Source: Verrucomicrobiaceae bacterium (GTDB lineage: Bacteria > Verrucomicrobiota > Verrucomicrobiia > Verrucomicrobiales > Verrucomicrobiaceae). Taken from it: a stretch of DNA of 64,000 nt. A program made the translations under genes and the position numbers. Every line of letters begins with the position of its first letter. Position 1 is the first letter of the stretch. The stretch is from NCBI GenBank assembly GCA_027490195.1, contig JAIXYN010000024.1:62001-126000 (forward strand), written 5' to 3'. The notes under the pieces are model-generated. The model was not told where the DNA came from and made no database searches. It was given only the letters and a program-made list of their open reading frames with translations. Of this stretch, positions 52,448 through 61,184 are shown one piece after another.

Positions 52448-53044
52448 ATGGCTGAAATCTCCGCTAAACTCGTCATGACCCTGCGTGAAAAGACCAACGC
52501 AGGCATGATGGAATGCAAAAAAGCTCTCACGGAAGCCGCCGGCGACCTTGAGAAGGCTGAAACCATCCTCCGCAAAAGCGGCACCATCAAGGCCGAGAAA
52601 AAGGCCGACCGCCAGACGAAGGAAGGCATCATCGCCTCCTACATCCACATGGCTGGCCGCATCGGCGTGCTCATCGAAGTGAACTGCGAGACCGACTTCG
52701 TCGCCCGCAATGACAACTTCCAGGCCATGGTGAAGGACATCTCCCTTCACATCGCTGCCTCGAACCCTCGCTACCTCCAGCGCGAAGACGTCCCTGCGAA
52801 CCTCGTCGCCAAGGAGCGTGAGATCGGCGCCGAACTGGTCAAAGGCAAGCCCGCGAACATCGTGGACAAAATCGTGGACGGCAAAATGGAGAAATTCTAT
52901 GCCGACAACTGCCTTCTCGAACAAGCCTTCATCAAAGATCCCGAACTCACCATCGCGAATCTGATCAAGGGCAAGATCACCGAGCTGGGCGAAAACCTCA
53001 TCGTTCGCCGCTTCGTGCGTTACGCTGTGGGCGAAGACCTCTAA
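52448..53044 (+). CDS. tsf: Elongation factor Ts
   Basis: A 198-residue EF-Ts, the nucleotide exchange factor of EF-Tu. The N-terminal UBA-like helix shows LREKTNAGMMECKKALTEAA, followed by GVLIEVNCETDFVARNDNFQ, and ends VRRFVRYAVGEDL. It is shorter than the 280-residue E. coli form, lacking the second subdomain repeat, like the compact Thermus type. It forms one transcription unit with rpsB and ends just before a strong terminator. Confidence 0.97.
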   Translation: MAEISAKLVMTLREKTNAGMMECKKALTEAAGDLEKAETILRKSGTIKAEKKADRQTKEGIIASYIHMAGRIGVLIEVNCETDFVARNDNFQAMVKDISLHIAASNPRYLQREDVPANLVAKEREIGAELVKGKPANIVDKIVDGKMEKFYADNCLLEQAFIKDPELTIANLIKGKITELGENLIVRRFVRYAVGEDL

Positions 53045-53071
53045 GACACTCGTTCGTTAACAAACTCACGA

Positions 53072-53099
53072 AAGGCGGTCGGCAACGACCGCCTTTTTT
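53072..53099 (+). terminator. Rho-independent terminator of rpsB-tsf
   Basis: A perfect 10-bp stem AAGGCGGTCG / CGACCGCCTT around a GCAA tetraloop, running into a T6 tract. It lies 27 nt after the tsf stop on the plus strand, the best intrinsic terminator seen in the window. Confidence 0.95.
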
Positions 53100-53421
53100 C
53101 TTGATCGCGCAGCAAATCCAAGAGCATCGCCAAGGTATTTCATGAAGGATTGCTGGATATTTAGCTTTGCCAAAATACTCAACCCGTGCAAAATTTCCGT
53201 AATTGGCATATTTGCTATGAGTGGCACCCCACAACTTGGCCTCACATGCCTGCGTCCTGTGCGCACCCCAATTCCATCGACCTGCGGTGGTGCCTGAGTG
53301 ATGGGCACCACGGGCGGTAGCTTGCCGCAGGACGGAGAATTCGCATCTTCCCTGAACTTTCGGTTTCCTCCTTCGCCAGATTCCTCCATTCTGCGCGCCC
53401 GCTTTTTGCCCTCTTTTGCCC
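53100..53421 (+). other. Non-coding region upstream of DAHP synthase
   Basis: About 320 nt without a gene. Its first part (about 53140-53215) is markedly AT-rich compared with the window and probably carries the promoter for the polysaccharide/aro run. The second part is GC-rich and contains a hairpin near 53287-53311. Confidence 0.4.
53287..53311 (+). promoter_or_regulatory. Hairpin in DAHP synthase leader
   Basis: An 8-bp inverted repeat GTGGTGCC / GGCACCAC with a 9-nt loop, about 110 nt before the DAHP synthase start. A weaker GCGG/CCGC hairpin follows directly. No T-run follows, so it is not an intrinsic terminator; an attenuation or mRNA stability role is only a guess. Confidence 0.25.
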
Positions 53422-54486
53422 GTGAGCCAAACCCACCCCACTGACGACCTTCGCGTCGCTGAAATCCTTCCCCTCATCCAGCCTGCTCTGCTCATGCATG
53501 AGTTCCGTCTTGGAGAGCTGGAATCCGCCTTCATCGAAGACTCGCGCAAACGCGCCGAAGCCATTCTGACCTTGAAGGATGACCGCCTGCTCGTCGTCGT
53601 CGGGCCCTGCTCAATCCACGACACCAAGTCGGCGCTCGAATACGCTCAGCACATCATTCAGGCTCGGGCGAAATATGCCGCTGATCTGGAGATCGTGATG
53701 CGCGTCTATTTTGAAAAGCCGCGCACCACCGTCGGCTGGAAGGGCTTCATCAATGATCCGCATCTCGACGGCAGCTTCGACATCAATGGTGGTCTCCGTG
53801 GAGCACGAGATCTTCTGATCAAGCTCACCAAGCGTGGCGTTCCTGCGGGCACCGAATTTCTCGACGTGATCACCCCGCAGTACATTGCCGATGTGGTTGC
53901 CTGGGGTGCCATCGGGGCACGCACCACGGAGAGCCAGGTACATCGCCAGCTCGCCTCCGGTCTGTCCATGCCAGTGGGTTTCAAAAACGGCACCGACGGC
54001 GGCATTCAGGTCGCGCTTGATGCCATCGAAGCCGCCAAAGGCCAGCATTGCTTCCTCTCCGTGACCAAGGACGGCGTCGCCGCCATCGTAAACACCAAGG
54101 GCAATAACGCCTGCCACGTCATCCTGCGCGGAGGCAAAGCCGGTACGAATTTCGATGCGGCCTCCATCAAGACAGTCGCGGACCAGCTTGCCGCCCGTGG
54201 CCTGCCCGCCAGTGTCATGGTGGACTGCAGCCACGGCAACAGCCTCAAGGACTACCGCAAGCAGCCCATCGCCTCCGCCTCTCTCTCGGAACAAATCGCC
54301 GCAGGCAGCAAAGCCATCACCGGTGTCATGATCGAAAGCCATCTCGTCGAAGGCCGCCAGGACACCAAGCCCGGTCAGCAGCTCACGTATGGCCAGAGTA
54401 TCACCGATGCCTGTGTCTCCTGGGAGACCACCACCGGCATGCTCGACGAACTCGCCGCCGCCGTCCGCGCACGCCGCAGTAAATGA
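53422..54486 (+). CDS. 3-deoxy-7-phosphoheptulonate (DAHP) synthase, class I
   Basis: A 354-residue enzyme joining PEP and erythrose 4-phosphate, the first step to aromatic amino acids. GTG at 53422 is taken as start; TTG at 53416 is possible. Motifs are LLVVVGPCSIHDTKSALEYA, MRVYFEKPRTTVGWKGFIND, AWGAIGARTTESQVHRQLAS, PVGFKNGTDG and VMVDCSHGNSLKDYRKQPIA. This is the AroF/AroG/AroH type, and which feedback type cannot be told. Its stop overlaps the heptose kinase start by 4 nt, an unusual link between aromatic synthesis and LPS genes. Confidence 0.95.
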   Translation: MSQTHPTDDLRVAEILPLIQPALLMHEFRLGELESAFIEDSRKRAEAILTLKDDRLLVVVGPCSIHDTKSALEYAQHIIQARAKYAADLEIVMRVYFEKPRTTVGWKGFINDPHLDGSFDINGGLRGARDLLIKLTKRGVPAGTEFLDVITPQYIADVVAWGAIGARTTESQVHRQLASGLSMPVGFKNGTDGGIQVALDAIEAAKGQHCFLSVTKDGVAAIVNTKGNNACHVILRGGKAGTNFDAASIKTVADQLAARGLPASVMVDCSHGNSLKDYRKQPIASASLSEQIAAGSKAITGVMIESHLVEGRQDTKPGQQLTYGQSITDACVSWETTTGMLDELAAAVRARRSK

Positions 54487-55478
54487 CCTTCACCCGCGAT
54501 CATCTCCAGCGCCTAGCGCAAGGCCGCATCCTCGTGGTGGGAGATGTCATGCTCGATCACTTCATCTGGGGCCATGTCCGCCGCATTTCTCCGGAGGCAC
54601 CCGTGCCCATCGTGGAAGTCACGCGTGAGGAATTCTATCCCGGTGGTGCCGCCAATGTCGCCCGCAATATCTCGCCTTTCTCGCCGAACACCCATCTCAT
54701 GGGCCGCGTTGGCAAGGACATGGCCGCAGACAAGCTCCGCGCACTCCTCATCGAAGACAAGGTTGATCCTGCTCCACTCCTCGTTCACCCCACACTGCCC
54801 ACCATATCGAAAGCACGTGTGTCCGCACGCCAGCAGCAGATCGTCCGTGTTGATCGCGAAAAACTGCTGCCGCTGACCGATGCTGAACTCATCGAGGTGG
54901 AGCGGCGCCTGCGTGATCTCGCTCCGAATCTCGACGCCATCATCTTGGAAGACTACGGCAAAGGCTTCATGACCGAGCAGCTTATGCAACTCGTCGCGAA
55001 GATCGCCGCCGAGCACAAACTTATCGTCACCGTCGATCCATCTCCGCGCAATCCATTGCCCTGGGCCGGCGTTTCGCTGGTGAAACCCAACCGTCTCGAA
55101 GCCTTTGCCGCTGCTGGTCTCGAAGATCATCTTCTGAGCGAAGCCCCGCTCGAAAACCAGGAACTCCTCGAAGTGGGCCGTGTTCTCCTCGCCAAATGGA
55201 ACGTCGCCAGTGTTCTCGTTACTCTTGGGGAGCAGGGCATGATGCTGTTTGAGCGCGGTCAGCCTCCGCATCACATCCCGACGCGTGCGCGTGAAGTCTT
55301 TGATGTTTCTGGCGCTGGAGACACCGCCATCGCCCTGCTCACACTCGCTCTCGCCAGCGGCCACAGCCTGCGCGAAGCCGCTGATATTTCGAACCACGCC
55401 AGCGGCATCGTCGTTGGCAAGCTCGGCACCGCCACTTTGACGCCAGACGAGTTGCTGGCAGCCTTCGCATCCAAATGA
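54483..55478 (+). CDS. hldA: D-glycero-beta-D-manno-heptose-7-phosphate kinase
   Basis: A 331-residue PfkB-family kinase of the ADP-heptose path, matching the N-terminal half of E. coli HldE. Motifs are ILVVGDVMLDHFIWGHVRRI, FYPGGAANVARNISPFSPNT, ILEDYGKGFM, LVKPNRLEAFAAAG and FDVSGAGDTAIALLTLALAS (GAGD anion hole). The nucleotidyltransferase half is missing, so a separate HldC-type enzyme must exist elsewhere. The start and stop both overlap neighbours by 4 nt (DAHP synthase and gmhA). Confidence 0.92.
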   Translation: MTFTRDHLQRLAQGRILVVGDVMLDHFIWGHVRRISPEAPVPIVEVTREEFYPGGAANVARNISPFSPNTHLMGRVGKDMAADKLRALLIEDKVDPAPLLVHPTLPTISKARVSARQQQIVRVDREKLLPLTDAELIEVERRLRDLAPNLDAIILEDYGKGFMTEQLMQLVAKIAAEHKLIVTVDPSPRNPLPWAGVSLVKPNRLEAFAAAGLEDHLLSEAPLENQELLEVGRVLLAKWNVASVLVTLGEQGMMLFERGQPPHHIPTRAREVFDVSGAGDTAIALLTLALASGHSLREAADISNHASGIVVGKLGTATLTPDELLAAFASK

Positions 55479-56056
55479 GCACCGATTTTGCCTCTCTATT
55501 TAAAACCCATCTCAGCGAGCATCAGGACGCCATCGCCAAGCTGAATGCGATGAGTGATCAGATTGCTCCGCTGGCCGCCGCCTGGCTCTCCGCATTGAAA
55601 GAAGGGAAGAAAATCATCTTTTTCGGCAACGGTGGCAGCGCCGCTGATGCGCAGCATCTCGCTGCCGAACTTGTCGTGCGTTATCGCATCGACCGCCCGG
55701 CACTAGCGGGTCTTGCCTTGACCACCGACACCTCGATCCTCACGGCTAACAGCAACGATTTCGGCTATGACACCGTTTTCTCGCGTCAGATCGAAGCGCT
55801 CGCTCAGCCGGGTGATGTGGTCCTCGGTATCTCCACTTCAGGCACCAGCAAAAACGTTCTCCTCGGCCTTCAGGCTGCGAACAAACGCGGCTGTGTCACC
55901 ATCGCCTTTACCGGTGAAAAAGGCGCGGATTGCGCGGCTGAAGCCAAGCTGAGCTTCAAAGCCCCCTCCGCCATCACCGCACGCGTTCAGGAATGCCACC
56001 TTCTCATCGGGCATCTCCTCTGCGATGTTGCGGAGCAAAGCTTCGCGGCGGCTTAA
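55475..56056 (+). CDS. gmhA: Phosphoheptose isomerase (sedoheptulose-7-phosphate isomerase)
   Basis: A 193-residue SIS-domain enzyme making D-glycero-D-manno-heptose 7-phosphate for the LPS inner core. Motifs are KKIIFFGNGGSAADAQHLAA, LTTDTSILTANSNDFGYDTV, FSRQIEALAQPGDVVLGIST, SGTSKNVLLGLQAANKRGC and the C-terminal ECHLLIGHLLCDVAEQSF. Length is normal. It begins inside the hldA stop (ATGA), so heptose synthesis is one translation-coupled unit. Confidence 0.93.
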   Translation: MSTDFASLFKTHLSEHQDAIAKLNAMSDQIAPLAAAWLSALKEGKKIIFFGNGGSAADAQHLAAELVVRYRIDRPALAGLALTTDTSILTANSNDFGYDTVFSRQIEALAQPGDVVLGISTSGTSKNVLLGLQAANKRGCVTIAFTGEKGADCAAEAKLSFKAPSAITARVQECHLLIGHLLCDVAEQSFAAA

Positions 56057-56077
56057 AGCCCGCATTTCGCGTCCTTC

Positions 56078-57379
56078 ATGGCCGCTGGCAGTCACATCCT
56101 CAAAACGTTCTCGCTGGCGACGACGCTTCGCGTGGTGCGCCTTGCACTGAGCTTCGCGCTCACGTGTGCCCTTGCGCGTTATCTTGGCGGCAGTGGCTTC
56201 GGCCAGATCGCCGTCGCCATGGCCGTCGTGTCAGTTCTCCTGAGCATTGGCGAACTCGGCTTCGCCCGGTACACCGTGCGCGAACTGATGAAACAGGGCG
56301 CAGATCAGTCCGCAGTGCTCGGCATCACGATCACGGCCCGGTTCATTGTGTCTGCATTTCTCTTCGCCGGTTTGATCGCATGGATCGGCTGGCGCAAACC
56401 GGAAGGCACACTGCTGCTCGTCGTGTATGGCACGCAGTTGCTCACCAATCCCGGCACCGAAATCCTCTCATGGCTGGAGGCTCATGAGCGTGTATCCCAG
56501 TCCGTCATCGCCCAGTTTACCGGCTTCATCGTCAGCGCCGCCTGCATTGCAGCTGGCATTTGGTATCGGGCTCCGCTGTGGTTTTTTGCCCTGACGTATG
56601 CGCTGGAAGGCTGGATCTTCATCTCGCTATGCGCAGTCGTGTTCCATCAGTGCGGCGGCAGCGTCAAATGGGGCGCCTTTCAATTCTTACGTGCGTTCGC
56701 ACTCGTCAGCCGTTCCTGGCCAGAGCTTGCCTCCCAGGCTGCGTTGATCCTGTTGTTCCGTCTCGATACCATGATGATCGAATGGCTGCGTGGCGCTGAA
56801 GAGGCTGGCATCTACGGTGCGGCCGTGCGCGTTTCTGAAATGGCCTACTTCATGCCGGGCATCCTTGCCACGCTGTTTCTGCCACGGCTGATGCAGCATC
56901 GCCTGCACACGGCTGCGCACTTTGAAAAAAGCGTGGTCGATTACTTTTCAGCATCAGTCGTGCTCGCCTTTGCCGTAGCGGCTGGGCTGCTGCTGCTCTC
57001 ACCTTGGATGCCGTTTGCATTCGGCGCTGAATTCGCCCGCAGTTCTGAAATGCTGCGTGTGCATGCATGGGCCTTTATTCCATACGCCATCGGCATCGCC
57101 CGCACACAGGTTCTGACTGTGGAAGACAAGCTGGTCGCAAATCTCCCCTCCGTCATCGTAGCCGTCGCAGTAAACGCCTCGCTGAACATGCTGTGGATTC
57201 CCACTCATGGTGGTGTCGGCGCGGCATGGGCCACGCTGGTGTCCTACACGATGGCCTGGGTGGTGTGGACCTATCTCTCGCCTTGGCTCCGACAGAACGT
57301 CTCTGGCCTCATGACTCGTGCGTTCATGGGACTGCCGCGCTTCACGGTGCTGCGCGTGCGGTCGCTGCTGCACTCCTGA
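56078..57379 (+). CDS. Polysaccharide flippase (Wzx-like, MOP superfamily)
   Basis: A 433-residue membrane protein with about 12 predicted hydrophobic segments, e.g. VALSFALTCALARYLGGSG? The readable anchors are LGGSGFGQIAVAMAVVSVLL, TARFIVSAFLFAGLIAWIGW, FTGFIVSAACIAAGIWYRAP and VVLAFAVAAGLLLLSPWMPF. The start AAGSHILKTFSLATTLRVVR is typical of PST/MATE-like exporters that flip undecaprenyl-linked repeat units. It sits in the LPS/O-antigen run, 21 nt after gmhA, and the polymerase-like gene follows. The substrate cannot be predicted. Confidence 0.85.
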   Translation: MAAGSHILKTFSLATTLRVVRLALSFALTCALARYLGGSGFGQIAVAMAVVSVLLSIGELGFARYTVRELMKQGADQSAVLGITITARFIVSAFLFAGLIAWIGWRKPEGTLLLVVYGTQLLTNPGTEILSWLEAHERVSQSVIAQFTGFIVSAACIAAGIWYRAPLWFFALTYALEGWIFISLCAVVFHQCGGSVKWGAFQFLRAFALVSRSWPELASQAALILLFRLDTMMIEWLRGAEEAGIYGAAVRVSEMAYFMPGILATLFLPRLMQHRLHTAAHFEKSVVDYFSASVVLAFAVAAGLLLLSPWMPFAFGAEFARSSEMLRVHAWAFIPYAIGIARTQVLTVEDKLVANLPSVIVAVAVNASLNMLWIPTHGGVGAAWATLVSYTMAWVVWTYLSPWLRQNVSGLMTRAFMGLPRFTVLRVRSLLHS

Positions 57380-57386
57380 TTTTTGT

Positions 57387-58937
57387 ATGCAAAGCAGGGC
57401 ATTCATCATCTTCCTTGGCGGCATCGGTGCCGTTTACGTCATGCTGTCAGTGCTGCTCGGTGGTGGCAACACCATCGGCGCACTGGCGCAGTTTCTCTCC
57501 ATCGGCTCTTTCATCCTTGCGGTGCTTCAGCCGCGCCTGGCACTCTATCTCATGGTGCTTTATGCGGGCTATAGCGATCTGCTCAAGCGCATGATGGTCT
57601 TCGACGGCCACGTCACCATGAACGACATCATGTGGGTGCGCGCGCTCTGCCCGCTGACGCTGGCCGGCATCTGCATAGGCACCTTGGTGCGTTCACTTCA
57701 TGACGGCAGCCTGCATCACAAGCGCAAGTTGGTTTCATTGCTCGTCTGCTTCCTAGGCTTCATCGTTTCAGGTGTATCCGCATTGCGCAGTGGCGGTGGT
57801 TTCAATGCGGCCGCCACGCAGCTCGCAGACGGTGCGGCCTACATGTTCCTGCTCTTTGTGGTTCCCTGCATCTTCCGCACTCCGGCGCAGATCATCGCCT
57901 TCATCAAATACTGCCTCATCGTCTTCATCCCCGTCGCGCTCTATGGCATCAAGCAGCAGATCTTCGGCCTCAGCGACTTCGAAATCGAATACCTGCAGTC
58001 CGGTCTCACGGTACTCTCCAAGCATCTCGATGACGTCCGCCCTCGCCCCTTCTCCACCTTGGTGGACAGCTCACCCTTCGGCACGACATGCGCAGTCTGC
58101 GCCTGCTTGGCACTCATGGTTCGCCGCCATCATCGGGACACCGGTACCCGCGCCTGGGGGGGGATGGGTTTCGTGCTTTTCACACTCTTCGTGGTCGCCT
58201 GTACCGCCAGCATGGCGCGTATTACCACCATCAATTGGGTCCTGCCCATCCTGCTTCTCCCGGTGCTTCGCAGCGCACGCGGGACTGCAACGCTCTACAC
58301 CACCGTTGTCAGCATGTTTGTCACTGCCTGCATTTTTGCTCAGGAACTGAGCAATGCCGTCACTAGGCTCACGCTCTGGGCACTCGAAAACTTTGGCGGC
58401 ACCGCCATCGGCGAGCAGTTTTCACGCTTCTGGACCATCTGCGCACGCCTCGACGGCATGCACGATCTCGCGCACAACCCTCTCATGTGGACAATGTTTG
58501 GCTACGGATCCAAAACCGCGGCCGACATGAATGAGGCACACATGGTCGCTAGCCATGATCTCATATCCAATCTGCTGCTTGAAATAGGCTGGCTGCCGCT
58601 CGGCATCCTGCTCATCATTGCGGCACTGGCATTGCATTCATTTCACCGCAGCGTGCTCGGATTGCGCGGCACTCCCGTCTTCAGCATCTGCCTGTGGATG
58701 GTTGGCATCTTGTTTGGTCTCCTCGTTCACAATATTTTTGCCGGGAGTGTGACCTCCACCTTCCCGGTGAATTTTTTCTGCTGGTTCATCGCTGGCGCGC
58801 TCAATACTTGCATCATTCATCAGGAAGATCTGCGGGTGAAACAGCAGCTGCCGGATCAGTCGTCACCACAGATGCAGCGCCCATTCTTCGCGCATGCTGC
58901 CACGGTGCCGTTCAATCGAAATCTCCCCTATGGCTGA
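57387..58937 (+). CDS. O-antigen ligase/polymerase-like membrane protein
   Basis: A 516-residue membrane protein. ATG 57387 gives QSRAFIIFLGGIGAVYVMLS as first segment. Several membrane segments follow, then the periplasmic loop with RPRPFSTLVDSSPFGTTCAV and a long loop with NPLMWTMFGYGSKTAADMNE and HMVASHDLISNLLLEIGWLP, as expected for WaaL/Wzy-like proteins. The frame crosses a G8 tract at 58156-58163 (Ala-Trp-Gly-Gly-Met); loss or gain of one G would truncate it. The stop overlaps the next start by 8 nt. Confidence 0.8.
   Translation: MQSRAFIIFLGGIGAVYVMLSVLLGGGNTIGALAQFLSIGSFILAVLQPRLALYLMVLYAGYSDLLKRMMVFDGHVTMNDIMWVRALCPLTLAGICIGTLVRSLHDGSLHHKRKLVSLLVCFLGFIVSGVSALRSGGGFNAAATQLADGAAYMFLLFVVPCIFRTPAQIIAFIKYCLIVFIPVALYGIKQQIFGLSDFEIEYLQSGLTVLSKHLDDVRPRPFSTLVDSSPFGTTCAVCACLALMVRRHHRDTGTRAWGGMGFVLFTLFVVACTASMARITTINWVLPILLLPVLRSARGTATLYTTVVSMFVTACIFAQELSNAVTRLTLWALENFGGTAIGEQFSRFWTICARLDGMHDLAHNPLMWTMFGYGSKTAADMNEAHMVASHDLISNLLLEIGWLPLGILLIIAALALHSFHRSVLGLRGTPVFSICLWMVGILFGLLVHNIFAGSVTSTFPVNFFCWFIAGALNTCIIHQEDLRVKQQLPDQSSPQMQRPFFAHAATVPFNRNLPYG
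58156..58163 (+). repeat. G8 homopolymer tract in polymerase-like gene
   Basis: Eight consecutive G in the coding strand. One of only two G8 runs noticed in the window; the other is in the nearby methyltransferase gene. Such tracts are classic slippage sites in surface-antigen genes of other bacteria. No variation is shown by one sequence. Confidence 0.9.
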
Positions 58938-60036
58938 TTCGTCACCACTGGTCGTCCTGGGGCCCCATGGCCTATACGATTACACCGGCAGGCCGCGTCG
59001 CTTCATGGACGCGGTGCCGATGCCGGCCCAAGGCAAGGCGGTGATCGGCGCATGGTTTCAGAATGATGAGCAGCTCGAATGCGATTATAGCCGCAAACGG
59101 TGCGGTACTCTCCGCAGGCTCAGCGCTGCATTCCGTCTTGTCTGGAAAAACTACGCCACCCTTCGCCAGGCGCGCATGATCTATTGCCTCAATGGCATGG
59201 ACTACACGGTTCTGCTCCTTCTCTCCCGCTGCGGGCTGTTCCGAACCGAAGGGAAAATCATTCGGCGTGTCGCTTATCATGACACCGCTCTGCAGAGGCT
59301 CGCAACCAGTCTGCAAACTGCAGCGCCTGCTTTTCAGGTCGAGTGCATCACGAACGAGCAGTTCGCCGCCACATCGCAGCAGTTGGGTCCCCATCGGGTG
59401 ATTTTACGCCCATGGAAAATTGACACTGACTGGTTCCAGCCTGCGGATGATGTGCCGAAAACCCGCGCCCTTTTGCCCGGCAACATCAGTCGAGACGAAT
59501 CCATCGTTGCTCCACTGCTTCACAGCGGTCTTTCCATCACACGCATTGCACGCATTCCGTCGGTGCACACCCGCTTTGCCTCCGAGATTGCCAATCCGCG
59601 CTTTGAACTCGTCGTAAATGCCTCACATCGTGAGTACCTGGAATATTTGCATGCTGCTCCCATGGTGCTGCTCCCCATCATGCCCTGCGACAATCCTGCG
59701 GGCCTAACTGCCGCAATGGAAGCCATCTCCGCAGGAGTCCCTGTGCTCGCCAATCACAGCATGGGCCTTACCGAGCTGTTTTCAGAATGCCGCTACCCCG
59801 TGCCGATGCTCCACAATCTCGATCCAGATGACTGGGCTCGGGCCTGTCATCAAATCGACGATCAGCGCGACTCTCCCGACTTCCTGTCCGCTCTGGAAAA
59901 TTCACGTCAGCTGCTTCTCAAACGTCACAGCATCCTGCCTGCGGGCGAAGATTGGCTGCAAATTTTTGCCGAAGCATGTGCTGCTGATCCAGCCGTCTGT
60001 GAAGCAGACTTTGGCGCAGCCTCATCCCCCGCATGA
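58930..60036 (+). CDS. Glycosyltransferase (GT4-like C-terminal half)
   Basis: A 368-residue protein. ATG 58930 overlaps the preceding stop by 8 nt. The N-terminal half is divergent (ADSSPLVVLGPHGLYDYTGR, then YCLNGMDYTVLLLLSRCG). The C-terminal half carries AGLTAAMEAISAGVPVLANH and SMGLTELFSECRYPVP, typical of GT4-type glycosyltransferases. The preceding VLLPIMPCDNPAG fits too. The donor sugar cannot be predicted. It is part of the surface polysaccharide run and overlaps the next gene by 4 nt. Confidence 0.8.
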   Translation: MADSSPLVVLGPHGLYDYTGRPRRFMDAVPMPAQGKAVIGAWFQNDEQLECDYSRKRCGTLRRLSAAFRLVWKNYATLRQARMIYCLNGMDYTVLLLLSRCGLFRTEGKIIRRVAYHDTALQRLATSLQTAAPAFQVECITNEQFAATSQQLGPHRVILRPWKIDTDWFQPADDVPKTRALLPGNISRDESIVAPLLHSGLSITRIARIPSVHTRFASEIANPRFELVVNASHREYLEYLHAAPMVLLPIMPCDNPAGLTAAMEAISAGVPVLANHSMGLTELFSECRYPVPMLHNLDPDDWARACHQIDDQRDSPDFLSALENSRQLLLKRHSILPAGEDWLQIFAEACAADPAVCEADFGAASSPA

Positions 60037-61184
60037 GACCCTGCCTGCTGCTCATCGGCCACACCTACGCCGCTCTCGAAAATCGCAAAAAGCTGCAGGC
60101 GCTCGCCACGCATTTCGAACTCGTCTGCGTCACCTCCACTCCCGAGCAGTGCCTAGTGCTTGGACGACGCTCGTCCGATTTCGACAACGACTCCGACGCC
60201 CCCACGCGCAACTACCAGCTCATCCGTCTGCCGCGCTCGGGTAAAACCAGCACCACCTTTCACTACTCCGGACTCGCCGCCGTCATGCGTTCGCGCCGCT
60301 TCGATGCGGTGCTCGTTGAAAATGAGCCCTGGGCCCGTGTCTGCTGGCAGGCACGATTGTTCAAGGCCCTGTTTCAAACGCGCTCACTGTTCGGTGAGTT
60401 CACCTGGGAAAACGTTGAGCGCCCCGGGTGGAAGGGAGTCATGCTCGCTCCCATCTATCGTGCCATGACCGCCACGACTGACTTCTTCATCGCAGGCAAT
60501 CAAGCCGCCTCACAGCTCGTGCAAAAGCATGGCGCACGCCCAGACGAAGTGCTCGTCTCTCCGCAGCTCGGCGTCGATCTCGACAATCATCAGCCAGCTT
60601 CTTCTGCCGAGCGCACAGTGCTGCGTCAGGACTGCGGCTTGCCAGCAGACGCATTTATCGTCGGCTACTGCGGTCGATTGACGGAAGAGAAAGGCCTGCA
60701 CGAATTGCTCCAGGCCTGCGATGCACTGCAAAACGTTCATCTTGCCATTCTCGGTTCCGGCAGGCTCGAATCCTGGCTCAAAGAACAGCGGCAAACGCGG
60801 CCTTGGCTGCACTTGCTGCCGCCGCGTCCGCACTTCGAAATTCCCTCTTTCCTGCGCTGCCTGAATGTCTTCGTGCTCGCCAGCAAACCAGTGCGTACGA
60901 TGCACCTTTGCTGGGAAGAGCAGTTCGGCCATGTCCTCATCGAGGCCATGGCCTGCGGCGTTGCCACTATCGGTTCTAGCAGCGGTGCCATCCCCGAGGT
61001 CATCGGCAACGAGGAAGCCGTATTTCCTCATGGCGATGCCGAAGCTCTTGCCTCGCGCATTCGCGGCGTGATGCATGACTCCTCCCTCGTGCAGAGCCAG
61101 CTCGATCGCACTCGCAGGCTCTACACCCATGAGGCCGTTGCTATACAGTGGGCCACATTCATCCAGCACCAACTCGCCGCATGA
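60033..61184 (+). CDS. Glycosyltransferase family 4
   Basis: A 383-residue GT-B glycosyltransferase. ATG 60033 overlaps the previous stop by 4 nt. The N-terminal half starts RPCLLLIGHTYAALENRKKL. The C-terminal donor domain has VGYCGRLTEEKGLHELLQAC, LAILGSGRLESWLKEQ and EEQFGHVLIEAMACGVATIG, then SSSGAIPEVIG. Acts in the cytoplasm on lipid-linked or core acceptors; substrates unknown. Also overlaps the methyltransferase gene by 4 nt. Confidence 0.9.
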   Translation: MRPCLLLIGHTYAALENRKKLQALATHFELVCVTSTPEQCLVLGRRSSDFDNDSDAPTRNYQLIRLPRSGKTSTTFHYSGLAAVMRSRRFDAVLVENEPWARVCWQARLFKALFQTRSLFGEFTWENVERPGWKGVMLAPIYRAMTATTDFFIAGNQAASQLVQKHGARPDEVLVSPQLGVDLDNHQPASSAERTVLRQDCGLPADAFIVGYCGRLTEEKGLHELLQACDALQNVHLAILGSGRLESWLKEQRQTRPWLHLLPPRPHFEIPSFLRCLNVFVLASKPVRTMHLCWEEQFGHVLIEAMACGVATIGSSSGAIPEVIGNEEAVFPHGDAEALASRIRGVMHDSSLVQSQLDRTRRLYTHEAVAIQWATFIQHQLAA

